A stretch of DNA of 64,000 bases from Plectosphaerella cucumerina. Taxonomy: Eukaryota; Ascomycota; Sordariomycetes; Glomerellales; Plectosphaerellaceae. Numbering within the stretch: position 1 is the stretch's first letter; every line of letters begins with the position of its first letter. The position numbers and the translations under genes were made by a program. Location of the stretch: contig JAGPXD010000006.1 in assembly GCA_020746995.1 (NCBI GenBank), positions 1,364,001 to 1,428,000 of the forward strand. The letters run 5' to 3'. Below the pieces are notes generated by a model. The model ran no database searches. It was not told the origin of the DNA and saw nothing but the letters and a program-made list of their open reading frames with translations. Positions 43,644 through 54,546 of this stretch are shown in pieces.

Positions 43644-45174
43644 ATGGGCGCGACGATAACGATCCGGCCGCTCGCGCCTCGGGCATCCGTGTCCACCGCG
43701 GCGAGCACCCTCGCGCTGCCGACTCACCACTCCGAAGACGAGTGGGCCGCCGTGTACCCCCTGATCGAGCACATGTACGTCCGCGAGCGTCGGCGGCTCC
43801 GCGACGTAATGACGAGGATGGAGGAGCAGCACGGATTCCGAGCGACGTAAGTCCGAGACACACCCTCAATCGGCCCCCTGTTGACTGTCTGTCTCTAGGG
43901 TACAGATGTACAAGAAGCGCTTCGCCAAATGGGGCTTCCACAAGAACGCCCGCAGGTCACGCAGCCGTGAGGGACAGGACCCTGAAGCCATGGCCGTCGC
44001 CCTCTGCGGCTCAAAGGCCGTCCCGAGGGCAGCACCTCGCGTCATCAGGCTCGACGCCTCAGACACCGCACAGGCCTTCTTCCTCTCAAACATCAAGGCC
44101 TGGGGCCTGTCCTTCTTCGAGCTCGCATCGCCACTCTCTCCCACGGCTCCTGGCACCGGCGGTGTCGCCCCCGAGCAGCTAAGCTTCTCTTTCCGCGTCG
44201 TCGTCGGCCTACTACAGCGGGACCAGGGCACCCTTGCCGGCCGCTTAGCCCGCAAGGCCTTCATCCAGGCCGAGGGCCTCCTACAGGGCGAAGGCCCCCT
44301 CGTGGTCTGGAACATTCTCGATATCTTTCGCAACATCGCCGCCAACTGTCAAGCAGCACTGGGCAACATGCTTCTCGATCACCTCGTCGGCCTCGCCCGT
44401 GATGCACCCCTCGCCGCGGTACTACAGAGCTTTCGAGGGATGGTGCGCGCCTGGGAGCGAGAGGGTGTACCCGTCCGTCATGACGCCCTCGAGAAGGCGT
44501 GGGCTATGAATGCTGACCTACTCTTCTCGCGCTTCGACCCGAAGTACCTACTCATGTACTACCGGCTCGTCTGGGACTCAGACCTGGTCACGATGGGTCC
44601 GGAGATCTCAGCGCTCGTCGATGGCTGGTTCGGCCGCCTGCACGAACGGATGGATGATACCCGCGTTGGCGCCCTTGCCAGCATCGACGAGGAGCCCGAA
44701 CCTCTCGCAGATTCCGCACCAGTAGAAGGCTTCGACGCCCTCAAGTCGGAGATTATCGCCGCCATCCGCGAAAAGGCAGGCCAGACATACTCCGATCCTG
44801 TCATCAAGGTCCGCGTGCTGTCGGCCCTTCTGAAGAGCCGTATTCTCGAAGACGACGCTTTCAACCCGCGAGATCCCGACCTGGACTTCTCTCGCCTCCA
44901 GGCGCGCATCATGGCGTACGTGGCCAAGGTCGTCGCCAGCATCAACGAGAAAGAAACCCAACACGCCGAAGCCTCCATTCCCTGGGCGCGGATGGTCCTG
45001 GCCTTGAGGGAGTTTGGCCAGGATCCTACGGGACCGCAGACCGTGGCTGAGATGTGGCGGCTGGAGGAGCTGCTTAGCCGCGCTGGCCACGTCAAGGAAG
45101 CCGCAAGGCTACGCGAAGAGTCTTATCGCCGGCTAGAGCAGTACCTCGCTGACGTCCCGGAGGACGCGACATGA
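43644..45174 (+). CDS. Clr5-domain protein
   Basis: Two exons (43644-43846, 43899-45174) give 492 residues. The Clr5 domain lies near the N-terminus: SEDEWAAVYPLIEHMYVRER, then MTRMEEQHGFRATVQMYKKR and FAKWGFHKN. The intron splits it. Clr5 domains are short, found in fungal proteins and named for a fission yeast silencing factor; binding to nucleic acid is often proposed. The rest is helical (residues about 120-490) with repeated amphipathic segments that resemble TPR-like scaffolds, though no repeat signature is certain. The start at 43644 was chosen for strong context (GACATGGG); the upstream ATG at 43506 is weaker. Role unknown; nuclear regulator is a guess. Confidence 0.85.
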
Positions 45175-46536
45175 GGATTCAACATGCAACACACGTCATC
45201 CTGCTCAGCCAAATCAGAGTCGGAAGATGTTGTCGTCTTCTCGGCAACAACGGCCAGCCAACCTGGGAAGCCACCGCCGATCGCCCAACGTGCCCAGGCC
45301 ACACGCTCGCCACAGATGGTCCACCATCCTATGCATCGGATAGCTATCACCTTCCAAGTCAACCATGTATGTGGACAGGACTTAGCTGTTCTCGCTGGTC
45401 TGGCCAGCTGCGATTTGAGGACCCTTGGCTCTGCGGGATCGACCAGCATCTCAGCGAGGCAAACCGCTGCAGGCAGGTCCCTTCCCATACAATGGCACCA
45501 GGTTCGGACGGAAATGGCCGCCCACCAGTGATAGGCCATCAGCAGTGGTCAAGGGCCGTTGTCCCACGTTGGGACTGCCTGTCCAGCGCGTCCATTCCCT
45601 CCGTTGGGCGGCCAAATGTCGCGGGTCAACGCTGGGTGGCCTGGCCCAAGCCAAAGAAACTCCAATAATCCACGCCTTTCTGGTCAATTACCATGGCGGG
45701 CCGGCTGCTGAGGAGACCCCAAGTGGTAGTTGCCGAGGTTCGAGGTCAGCCTCAGAAGGGTCGCCCATGTCGCAGACCGGCAACCATGGCAAGGTGGTGG
45801 TCAGCCTGGCTTGGCTGGCCATTCGTTGCAATCGGCTGCTTCGGCGATGCACCTTGCCACTTTTTGGAGCGCTGGTCTTGCCAAGGAAGGCAAGGGACTC
45901 GGGTCAAATCTTGGGTGGGCCTCTCTTTGCAGGGCAGTCAATCTTCTCATCGCGATCATCCTGCGAGGCGATTGGGTAGCCTCCGCAGGATGGCCAGTTC
46001 GGAGACAAGTATTTAGAGGTACAAACACTGCGATTCGGCAGTCAGTCGTTCAAAGGATCGGTGTGACGAAGTTGTCAATTTGTTGATGAGGATGTAGATG
46101 TAAAGGTCGGGAATAGAAGAGGTTCTTGGGTTTATGCTGCGCCTGGCCCCTCTCTGTTGGCTGACTAATCATCAACTTGGAAGACTGTAGGCACCGGATT
46201 AGCAGTAGGAAATTGCCAGTGCTTCCAGAACGCTCACTCCTTCACCACCACCAAGCCTTGAATTACCTCCTTCCTAATGCAAGCTTACGGGGCTCAGGAT
46301 CTACGAGTACAGTATTACTGGTCAGTCTTGACAGGTCCGCCAAGCCTTCCCTTGGTCAGCCAACACAGGCCCATCGGTCTGATGGCTAGGTAGCCAACCT
46401 TGGTCAACCAGCGTCAACAGGAGGGGAAGGCACCTGCTCAGCAATGAACAAATCTTCGTTGAGATATCTCGAAATTCGTCAAGGTACAAAGATATCCCCT
46501 GGCTCCCCTGCTTTCTCGCCCACCTGGCCAGGCCAT
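45175..46536. other. Gene-poor segment rich in TGGCCA-like words
   Basis: About 1.36 kb without a recognisable gene. Words such as GGCCAG, TGGCC and ACCATGG recur on both strands, and phrases like TTGGCTGGCC and GGTCAACC repeat imperfectly. No terminal repeats, target-site duplication or transposase-like frame was found. Confidence 0.4.
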
Positions 46537-48068
46537 CTACGGTTCGGAAGCACACACCGTCCGAAGCAAGACCTCAACACATCCACCCTCGTTTAGTCGT
46601 CTGCCAATAAAGATCTTCTCGGCACCTTTCTCCGGACAAACGACGAAGCGGACGTCGTTTCCAACAGCGCGACAGAACAGGTACGGCTTCTGCTGGCAAC
46701 TGAGCACCTCGAACCCGTTCCGCCTAGCTGCCTTCGCCGTGGCAATGGTGAGCTGAGAGAGGGGAAAGTCGTCCCTGCCAGCCACCATCTTGTCGCGCGT
46801 CATCAGCTGGCCCCTATCATTGATGCCGAACACCCCGACGTTGTCTCGTTGGATGATGATCTCGGTGTCGTCGCCGTGGTTGTAGAGGTATTTCCCGTCC
46901 TGGCCGCCGCCCACGACTTCGATGTGGAAGTTCCGGCAGGCTCTGGGGATGATTGTCGTTGTCGTTGTTTGAGTCGCCGTGTATTTGAACGCTGTCGTCA
47001 GGGCCGTGATGGGAACGGCGCTTGCCTCCTTGACGACCATGTCGACAGCCGTGGTGGGGACCTGCTGCCCGTCAGTCTTCCGTCGCTGACCTTGCGTGGC
47101 GGGCGATCAACGTACCTCGGTGGTCGACCATGGCGCGGAAGTGATCGTCGTGGTGCTCGTCACGGTGTGATTTAGCTTGGTGAACTCTTCCACTGTCACC
47201 GTAGCGGTGAAGACCGGGGGCTGGATCGTTTTTGTCGTCTTGTCGACCCCCATGCAGGCGCAGGCAATCGAGTACGACCGACCTGTAGTCTGGCATGCTC
47301 TCCAGGCATATACCGGGACGTAACTTGCCGTCTATGTCTCGGGGCATACTCGCTTCTTGTGCACAACCGTGTACTCACTAAGCGGGGGCTTGCCTTGATC
47401 ACGAGGAGGGATAATGTCAAACGTTGCGAGTGCGCGTTTCGAGAGCGGCGGATCATCTGCCGGGTTCCTAAATGCTCAATGATCAGCGCCGCCAGCAGTG
47501 GTACGACCATCTGGTAGATCCTCCTCCAGGGATGACTTACACTGTTACGATGATGTCCTTTGCGGTCGTGACTGTTTTGGTTCTCGTTACGACGGGCGGC
47601 AATGAGATGGTGGTCGTGACCATCACAGTACGATAGACTGAGGTTATCAACGGTTCCCCCTGGGTGATCGTCTCGGTGACGAGAACAGTGTGATCTTTCT
47701 CCATCAAGACGGTCGACTTGATGGTCGTCGTGCTACATTCAAGGTCATGAGCTTCTCTTCGGTTGCAACAATAGGGAAGAACTTACGAGGGGCAGTTCAC
47801 CACGGTGGCCGCAAAGTAGGATGAGCAGTCACTTGATGCTGCGGCCGTGGCAGCAGTGCCGTGCATCGTCGTGGGACCGGCTTTGACCTGCAGATGTGGC
47901 CATCATGAGTGTCTGGAGGCAGGCAAAAGAGGGCGAGAGAGGTAGAACGGGTCAATCACTTACATATTTGGCACAGTTGTCTGAGTCGAAGCATACCAGC
48001 ACAGGATCTGCAGCGACATGGGCAAGAAAGAGTGCCCCGAAGACACCAAGAATGTTGGTCAAATACAT
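46537..48068 (-). pseudogene. Secreted Thr-rich protein interrupted by an in-frame TAG
   Basis: Five exons (complement 47964-48068, 47787-47887, 47541-47732, 47116-47467, 46537-47061) join to 425 codons including the final stop. Codon 178 is TAG (47332-47334). The frame is open and coherent on both sides: a signal peptide (MYLTNILGVFGALFLAHVAA), Thr-rich stretches (TVMVTTTISLPPVVTRTKTV), a possible kexin site (SKRAL), then VVHKKRVCPET, TAG, TASYVPVYAWRACQ and GRSYSIACACMGVDKTTK. The Cys motif resembles those of other fungal wall/secreted proteins. A C-terminal domain of about 140 residues (FHIEVVGGGQDGKYLY) follows. A 96-nt intron (47283-47378, GTGAGT to CTACAG) could remove the TAG in frame, but would delete the Cys-containing YVPVYAWRACQ. 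So it is a nonsense allele, a readthrough gene, or a gene with that intron. Confidence 0.6.
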
Positions 48069-49410
48069 CTCAGGGGCAGATGGTCAATGTATCGGTACGG
48101 AGGTCGGCCAAAGCCTCGTCACATTCGTCGTATCGTCGCGATTTGCCCGATCGCGTTTTGGCCCGCTAACCTGCCGTCTCGATGAGATTTAAAAACCTTT
48201 CTTCCTCCCGGGATTGAGCATTGAGGCTTGGCTACCGTGTCCAGCTGGTTTGCAAGCCACCAACGCCCTTGGCGAGTGATGAGGAGCACCCCAGAGATCC
48301 AGATGTACCACTGAACGCCATTGTTGTCCATCAAATCAACATGAGAAGACCACCGGTGAGAAGAGTCTCGTCATTCTAGTTTCTCCGTCAGTCGTCACCA
48401 AGTGTCGAGTAGCAGCCTTCATTTCTCCGTAAGGGTTGGCCCGCTGGGGCAAGGTTTCGTCTTGACATCACGGTCCCCGACCAACCCCGAACCCATACAA
48501 TACAACGGCCCTGCTGCGCCCACATCCCGTACCGATGCAAGGGCACGATTCAGGAAAGTTGAATGAAGGACGGCTTCGCTTCGCTGGTCTTGCTGGTTTT
48601 ACTAAATCGGGTGCCTCATCCGAGGGGAGACGGATAGGAAGCTCGGGTTTTGACAATAGGTACCTACATGCAACTTCTCTCCGCGGCTTACTGTCGCTCC
48701 TTTGGTACTGATCTCCTGCTTTCGGCTCCGGGTTCGACAAACCTCACGGCCTCGGACGTCCCGTCGTGCCCAATCCTGGCGAAAGCGAGCGTCGATCTTC
48801 CCTCGCCAGAAAATGCCTAAAGATGCTTCAATTTAATGCCTCCCCTCCCTGTGCACCGCCATTTGTCTGTCTCTTCTGTCCGAAACGCCCGTGCCTCTAG
48901 AAGCTTAATCCCAATTAATCCTCCTTCGGTTCGTACCGTTCATCCAGAGTCAAGACGTCGTGGTGGGGGTGGGGTCCGTCAGGGTTCATGCGAATGGCAT
49001 CGCCCCCGACTGATCCGGCAGTCATACTAGCCGTTTCGCATACATGACAACCCTGCAGAACAAAGCCCATTTCTCGACCATCGTAAGGATACGACGCTGC
49101 ACATATCCTTTTTGTCCGCGGATAATCGAAACAGGCCCATCGTGGGTTCTTCTGGTGAGATTGACGCGTGGACGATGAATCGCCGCACCCGATGGAGACA
49201 AATCGCGGAGTCCGGGGTTGCGAGGGCCGAATGCTGTGTCCTTGGAAGTATAAAGTCTGGATAGACTCTTGATGTCCTATCCAGATCGTCTCAACACGCC
49301 TCGTGCTTTCATCTCACATTCTCTTGGGATCGTCCGATCGCTCTTTTCGGAACCTCCCGCTTCCATTCATTCTTCTACATTTGACCTACCGTACATACAT
49401 TCACTTCATC
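48069..49410. other. Divergent intergenic region
   Basis: About 1.3 kb between the divergent Thr-rich and esterase genes. The only clear signal is a TATA box at 49248-49255. No gene recognised. Confidence 0.4.
49248..49255 (+). promoter_or_regulatory. TATA box of the carboxylesterase gene
   Basis: GTATAAAG, 156 bp upstream of the start codon; the same octamer is used in the CVNH-LysM promoter. Confidence 0.45.
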
Positions 49411-51255
49411 ATGTCTCATCTTCGTCACCTTTTCGCCGCAGCAGGCCTCTTGGCGGCAGGTGTACAGGCTGTGCCCCCTCTCGTCGACGTCGGCTACGCC
49501 CAGTTTCAAGGTTCCGTCACCGACAAGGCCCTTGGCGTCACCACATGGAAGGGCATTCAATACGCCGCCCCTCCTGTCGGGGACCTGCGCTTTGCAGCTC
49601 CCGCCGACCCGTTGCAGACCGGCCTGGTCAACGCCACGGTCCACGGCCCGATCTGTCCCCCGCAGCAGCCCAACGACTGGACCGTCTCCGGGACCTATGA
49701 TCGCTTCAGAGTCGACGAGGACTGTCTCTACCTGAGCGTTACGGCCCCTTCCAAGGCCTCGACTGATGAGAGATTGCCCGTCCTCTTCTTCCTTCAGGGC
49801 GGTGGATTCGGCTCAAACTCCAACGCCAACTGGGATGCCAGCGAGATCGCCGCAGACGGAAATGTCGTTGTGGTCCAGATCAACTACCGTGTCGGCATGT
49901 ACGGCTTCCTGCAGAGCGAGGAGGTCCGTGCCGGCGGTGCCCTCAATGCTGGTGTCAAGGACATGTTCAAGGCTCTTGAGTGGGTGCAGCAGAACATCCG
50001 GAAGTTTGGCGGCGATCCTGAGCAGGTCGTCCTCGACGGCGTCAGCGCGGGCGGATCGGCTGTCGGGCTGCTCATCACCGCCGACACTGGCAAGCCGAAG
50101 CCTTTCGCGGGAGGCATCGCTGAGTCCGGCGGCTGGGTCACCATGCGTACCATGGAGCAGGGCCAGGGCCAGTATGAGTGCCTGGTGAACGAGAAGGGCT
50201 GCGCCGACTCGACCGACTCCCTCTCGTGTCTCCGGGCCCTGAACCAGTCGGCTGTCCGCTCATCCAGCTGCTGGTTTAACCCCGGCATCGACGGCGAGCT
50301 GTTCACCGACAGCAGTACGTTTACCCCTGAGTCCTTTATTACCGTATTAGGCTCTGTCAGGAGTCGTTGGAGTCTGTCTCGCGAGTTGTTTGCCACGTGG
50401 GTACCACGTGCTGCTACTGCATCAACTCCCAAGACAGACTCCTCCTGAGACGTCCCTTAAAGGAAATTACTGACTCCGCGTGTCGTAGTGGTCAACCTGT
50501 TCGCCGCTGGAAAATACACAAAGGTGCCCACCATCTGGGGCTCCTGTGCCAACGAGGGAACCATGTACTCGGCGCCGCAGTCGACCAACACCACCGAGGA
50601 GGCGCTGGCCTTCATCAAGGGTAACGACAACTCGCTGTCGGACAACGCCCTCGCCATCATCGACGACCTCTACATCGACGTTCCGCAGCCCGTCTTTCCG
50701 GCATCGGGAGTCAAGTGGCGTCAGGCCGCCAACGCGATCGGCGACATTGGCAACCACTGCATCATCCGCAACATCCAGGCCTACCTCGCGCGCGACGAGG
50801 CCACGACCTACAACTACAAGTTCGCCGTCCTGGACCCCAAGTCCGAGGCCGACGGCTTCGGTGCCTACCACACCGTTAACACGTACGCTCTCTGGGGCCC
50901 CAGCCGCACTGACGGAGGCGCCCCGGCCTCGTACTTCACCAGCAACGCGCCCATCGTCTCCCAGTGGCGCAAGTACGTCATCTCTTTTGTGAAGAGCCTC
51001 GACCCCAACAGCGACCGCGAGGCGGGCGCGCCCGACTGGAACCCCTACACTGTCGAGGGACGCGAGAGGCTGTTTGTGCAGACGAACAACACGCGCATGG
51101 AGAGGATGAGCTCGGCCCAGGCCCTGAGGTGTGATGTAGTGAGGCCCGTGTCGGAGAACCTGGGCAAGCCGGTCAACGCGGGTGTCGTCACGGAGCTTGA
51201 TGAGAAGCTGGCTGCGGGAATGAACCAGACCAGCGAGGACACAACTTTGGCCTAG
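49411..51255 (+). CDS. Secreted type-B carboxylesterase/lipase
   Basis: Two exons (49411-50314, 50489-51255) give 556 residues; the intron is 174 nt. A signal peptide (residues 1-20) is followed by the carboxylesterase fold: TTWKGIQYAAPPVGDLRFA, EDCLYLSV (the conserved EDCLYLN-type motif), VLFFLQGGGFGSNS (oxyanion hole region) and QINYRVGMYGFL. The nucleophile elbow is DGVSAGGSAV with Ser212, where the usual Glu before Ser is Val. HTVNTYALWG fits the region of the catalytic His. Extracellular hydrolysis of carboxylic esters is expected; the substrate is unknown. The last residues are Thr/Asn-rich with several N-glycosylation sites. Confidence 0.9.
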
Positions 51256-52134
51256 ATTTCATAGTCTATGCTTGATAGGTAATCCGCAGAGGAGTGATCC
51301 TAAACTCGATGAGTCCGGTACGACCGTATCGCCTGTTCTTTAGCATCTGGCCAAAGGTCTTCTCCTCTTGATGCCGGATATCTCGGTCAGTCAATGAAGT
51401 CTCATGATAATGCCGCGAAGTAGTGCTTTCGAAGACGCCATCATGAAGACTGGTGCAATCGAAGAATCCAGCGAAGCGAGTGTGCAGGTGTTCGGCAGAA
51501 ATCCCTGGAAGCAGCAAGGCGGCTTGGCAGTGAGGTCGAGTTGCCGCCAGGCGCGAAACCGAGTTTCTCTTCTGCAGTATGCTCTAAATCATGTTTCTGA
51601 TGCGTCCAATCTGAGAGCAATAGATTTTTGAGTGCGAAGGCCCTTGAAATCGGCTCAGACCGCGGTATGGTGACAGCTTCTTCAAGGTCGGCTGACTCGG
51701 ACTCTGCGAGGTTGGGTCAAGGACCGATACTGCATGCTTGACTAGACAATCGATGCATTTTCCCAGCGAGTTTGGGAGCGTCCGGCATATCAACCTGGAT
51801 GATAATCTCAAAACTCGGGACTGAAAATGAGATGTCGGTGCGATGAGGTCTGTCCAGTGTGTCCGGTGTCGCCTGTGCTTCCTCAAGCCAAGTTCACCCC
51901 ACCTGCACGACACCCGCCCAAAACCGCGGGTGGATCCAAGATGCAGCCCCACCAGGCGCAAAGCTCCATGTCACGTGCCCTCCGCCAATCAAACCCCTGC
52001 GCCGACCAGCCGACGCACACATTCAGAGTGACGGAAAAAAATCGACTTTCCCTCCAGACCCCGTCAACGACAGCCAACCTCCGCCCAACGAACGCTGCGA
52101 TCTTCCCCCTCCGCAACACCACATCGCAGTCAGC
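51256..52134. promoter_or_regulatory. rps16 upstream region with GTCACGTG
   Basis: About 880 bp between the esterase 3' end and rps16. GTCACGTG occurs at 51970-51977, about 160 bp before the start codon, followed by CCAAT at 51985-51989. The leader just before the start is CT-rich, a common feature of fungal ribosomal protein genes. No further gene seen. Confidence 0.5.
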
Positions 52135-52919
52135 ATGGCGCCCACTCAGTCCGTTCAGTGCTTCGGCAAGAAGAAGACGGCCACCGCCGTCGCCCAGTGC
52201 AAGGTTCGCACCGCCCGGAAAACACACACACAAACCCCTCCCTCTCTCTCCGACAGCTTGGAAAACGCAAAGGACGAAGTCGACGGATTGGAGGCGAAGC
52301 GCAAGAGCGAAAGATTGCAGAACACCAAGACGTCGGAGAGAGCGGGAATGATTGAGTGAAGGGCTGTTTTGCTGACAGTTCATTTCTCTGCAGGCTGGTA
52401 AGGGTCTCGTCAAGGTCAACGGCAGGCCCCTGTCGCTGGTGCAGCCCGAGATTCTGCGCTTCAAGGTACGACACGAGAAAAACTCCCGCGAGAGCACCGA
52501 ATCGATCCCCTCCTGTGGTGTCCCAACCGAATACTTCCCCCCGCCCTACACCACAGGAGCGAGGACACGATGGACGCGCCCCGCGCAAACCAGAACGACG
52601 ACAGCTAACATACCTCTCCCTCCCACAGGTCTACGAGCCTCTCCTGATCCTCGGCCTCGACAAGTTCGCCGATGTCGACATCCGCGTCCGCGTCTCCGGC
52701 GGTGGTCACACTTCCCAGATCTACGCCATCCGTCAGGCCATCGCCAAGTCCCTGATCGCCTACTACCAGAAGTTCGTCGACGAGCACTCCAAGAACACCC
52801 TCAAGCAGGCCCTCGTCGCCTACGACCGCACCCTCCTCGTCGCCGACAACCGCCGGTGCGAGCCCAAGAAGTTCGGTGGTAAGGGTGCCCGCTCGCGCTT
52901 CCAGAAGTCCTACCGTTAA
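52135..52919 (+). CDS. rps16: 40S ribosomal protein uS9 (S16)
   Basis: Three exons (52135-52203, 52394-52465, 52629-52919) give 143 residues, the normal length. It starts MAPTQSVQCFGKKKTATAVA and has GLVKVNGRPLSLVQPEILRF, RVSGGGHTSQIYAIRQAIAK and VAYDRTLLVADNRRCEPKKF. It ends GGKGARSRFQKSYR, whose C-terminal tail reaches the P-site tRNA in the ribosome. Introns have clear sites; intron 1 uses a GTTCGC donor, which is weak. Assignment is certain by similarity to eukaryotic uS9. Confidence 0.97.
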
Positions 52920-53640
52920 ATCACCACCTCCACCCGAGGGGTCGGCGCCCGCGCGCGCCGTCTCTCTCGTTGGGCGGTTGGGGAGATTTTTGTGGCGGAG
53001 GGCGGCTCGCGTGCTGTGCAGCCCGGTGGCCTCCCTCCTACTCCGGGCGGCGGCCGCGTCCCTTCTTCACAACATGCGAGGATAGACGACGTGGGAAAAG
53101 GGAACGGAAGGGAAACGGAACGGGGCTGCAAAGCGGTCGGATACAGATACTTGGCTTGCATCGAGCGAAATGGCGAAATCGAGTCACCCCACCCCCTCCC
53201 CCTTTCCTCTGACGAAGCGAACGACAAAAGGGAAGCCGCCGACGCCCCCTCCCGCCCGCGGAGGGGCCTTGGATGCCGGCTTGGGTTTTGGGGGTTGTGT
53301 GTGTTTTTTTGGCCTGGCTGGCAAGGGCAGGCATGGTCAATCAATGGACACTATTTTTTCAACCCGGAGTCTAAAGAGGAAAAATGTTCACCAAAAAAAA
53401 ACCTTCTGCGGTGTTTGCTTTGCCCTCTTGTCATGTCCTCCAGTCTGCATGGTCTAGCACTGGAACTATCACCACGCCGAACAACACGAACTGGATTATC
53501 AAAGGTCATTACATGTCGTTAAGCCGTGGCTACATCTGTCTAGATACAAAAACGCCCGGTGAAATGCACCACGCTCGGCCGGATCCCCGCCTGTATGTTG
53601 CCTGGTCTAGTACCGTACATGCCTGCGCTCGCCGGCGCGC
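52920..53640. other. Intergenic, convergent 3' ends
   Basis: About 720 bp between convergent rps16 and uricase. It contains a run of A (53393-53401) and GC-rich sequence. No gene recognised. Confidence 0.4.
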
Positions 53641-54546
53641 TCACAGCTTCTGCTCGCGGGTGCGGGCGACCTCGACCTTGATGAGGCCGTTGGGTCCGCC
53701 GTGCTGCGGGGCGTAGACCTCGGCGTCCTTGCCGGTGTTCTTGGTGCCCTTGTGCCAGCTCAGGTTGATCTCGAAGTAGTGCTTGTTGGGCAGCTCGTAG
53801 CCCACCGAGGCGACCTCGGGGACGGCGTCGAGGATCTGCTCGCACATCTTGTACATTGTGTTCTGGACGCTGGCGCTCTCGTCCTCGGCAAAGGTCTTGA
53901 GGGTGATGGCGCGAGCGGCGTTCCAGGCAAAGTTGAAGCGGTCGCTGATCTCGCGGACGGCGGTCAGGCCCCGGGAGAAGGTCGGCCAGGACCAGGAGGA
54001 GGCGACGTCGGTGGAGAAGATGCGGTCCCAGGTCTCGGGGAGGGTGGTGTACTCGTCGCGCACGAAGCCGTGGAAGGCGGAGCCGGTGGACTTGAGGACG
54101 GTGAGCTTGTCGATGCCGCTGCGCAGGGAGATGCCGGCGTCCCGGGAGACGCGGGCCTCGACGGTGCGGAGCTCCTCGCCGTCGCGGATGAAGGAGTGGG
54201 GGTGCGGCTTGCCGTCGACGTCGAGGCGCGTCCAGCGGTTGACGACGATGCGGATGTTGGCGACGGAGATGTGGGGGTAGGTCTCGAGGAAGTGGGTGCC
54301 GAGGATGGAGGCGTAGAGCTCGGGAGGGTTGACGGGGTTCTCCTTGGCCTTGATATAGATTGTGTTCTTGATCGAGTCGGTGGCGACGACGACCGAGTTG
54401 TCGGCGGCGGTGTAGGAGGTCTCAATGGCGCCCTCGAGGAGGCAGCAGACGGTCATCTCGGTGACGGTCTGCTTGGGGCCATCGCGGTCGACTTTGAAGA
54501 CGCGGACATTGTCCTTGCCGTAGCGGGCGGAGGCGATGGTGGGCAT
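53641..54546 (-). CDS. uaZ: Urate oxidase (uricase)
   Basis: A single exon of 301 residues, standard length. It converts urate to 5-hydroxyisourate in peroxisomal purine catabolism. Family blocks: SARYGKDNVRVFKV with the catalytic Lys11, MTVCCLLEGAIETSYT, VVATDSIKNT with the active Thr-Asp, RWTRLDVDGKPHPHSF, VLKSTGSAFHGFVRDEYTTL and LPNKHYFEINLSWHKG with the Asn/His pair. The C-terminus is TREQKL, a weak PTS1 because the first tripeptide position is Gln rather than Ser/Ala/Cys. An in-frame ATG 24 nt upstream exists, but the chosen start matches uricase N-termini. A TATA-like TATATA lies about 250 bp upstream on the minus strand. Confidence 0.96.
   Translation of the reverse strand: MPTIASARYGKDNVRVFKVDRDGPKQTVTEMTVCCLLEGAIETSYTAADNSVVVATDSIKNTIYIKAKENPVNPPELYASILGTHFLETYPHISVANIRIVVNRWTRLDVDGKPHPHSFIRDGEELRTVEARVSRDAGISLRSGIDKLTVLKSTGSAFHGFVRDEYTTLPETWDRIFSTDVASSWSWPTFSRGLTAVREISDRFNFAWNAARAITLKTFAEDESASVQNTMYKMCEQILDAVPEVASVGYELPNKHYFEINLSWHKGTKNTGKDAEVYAPQHGGPNGLIKVEVARTREQKL

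Noticed and set aside
45175..46536. Degenerate transposon
   Set aside because: No terminal repeats, target-site duplication, polymerase or transposase motif, and no AT-rich RIP signature were visible.
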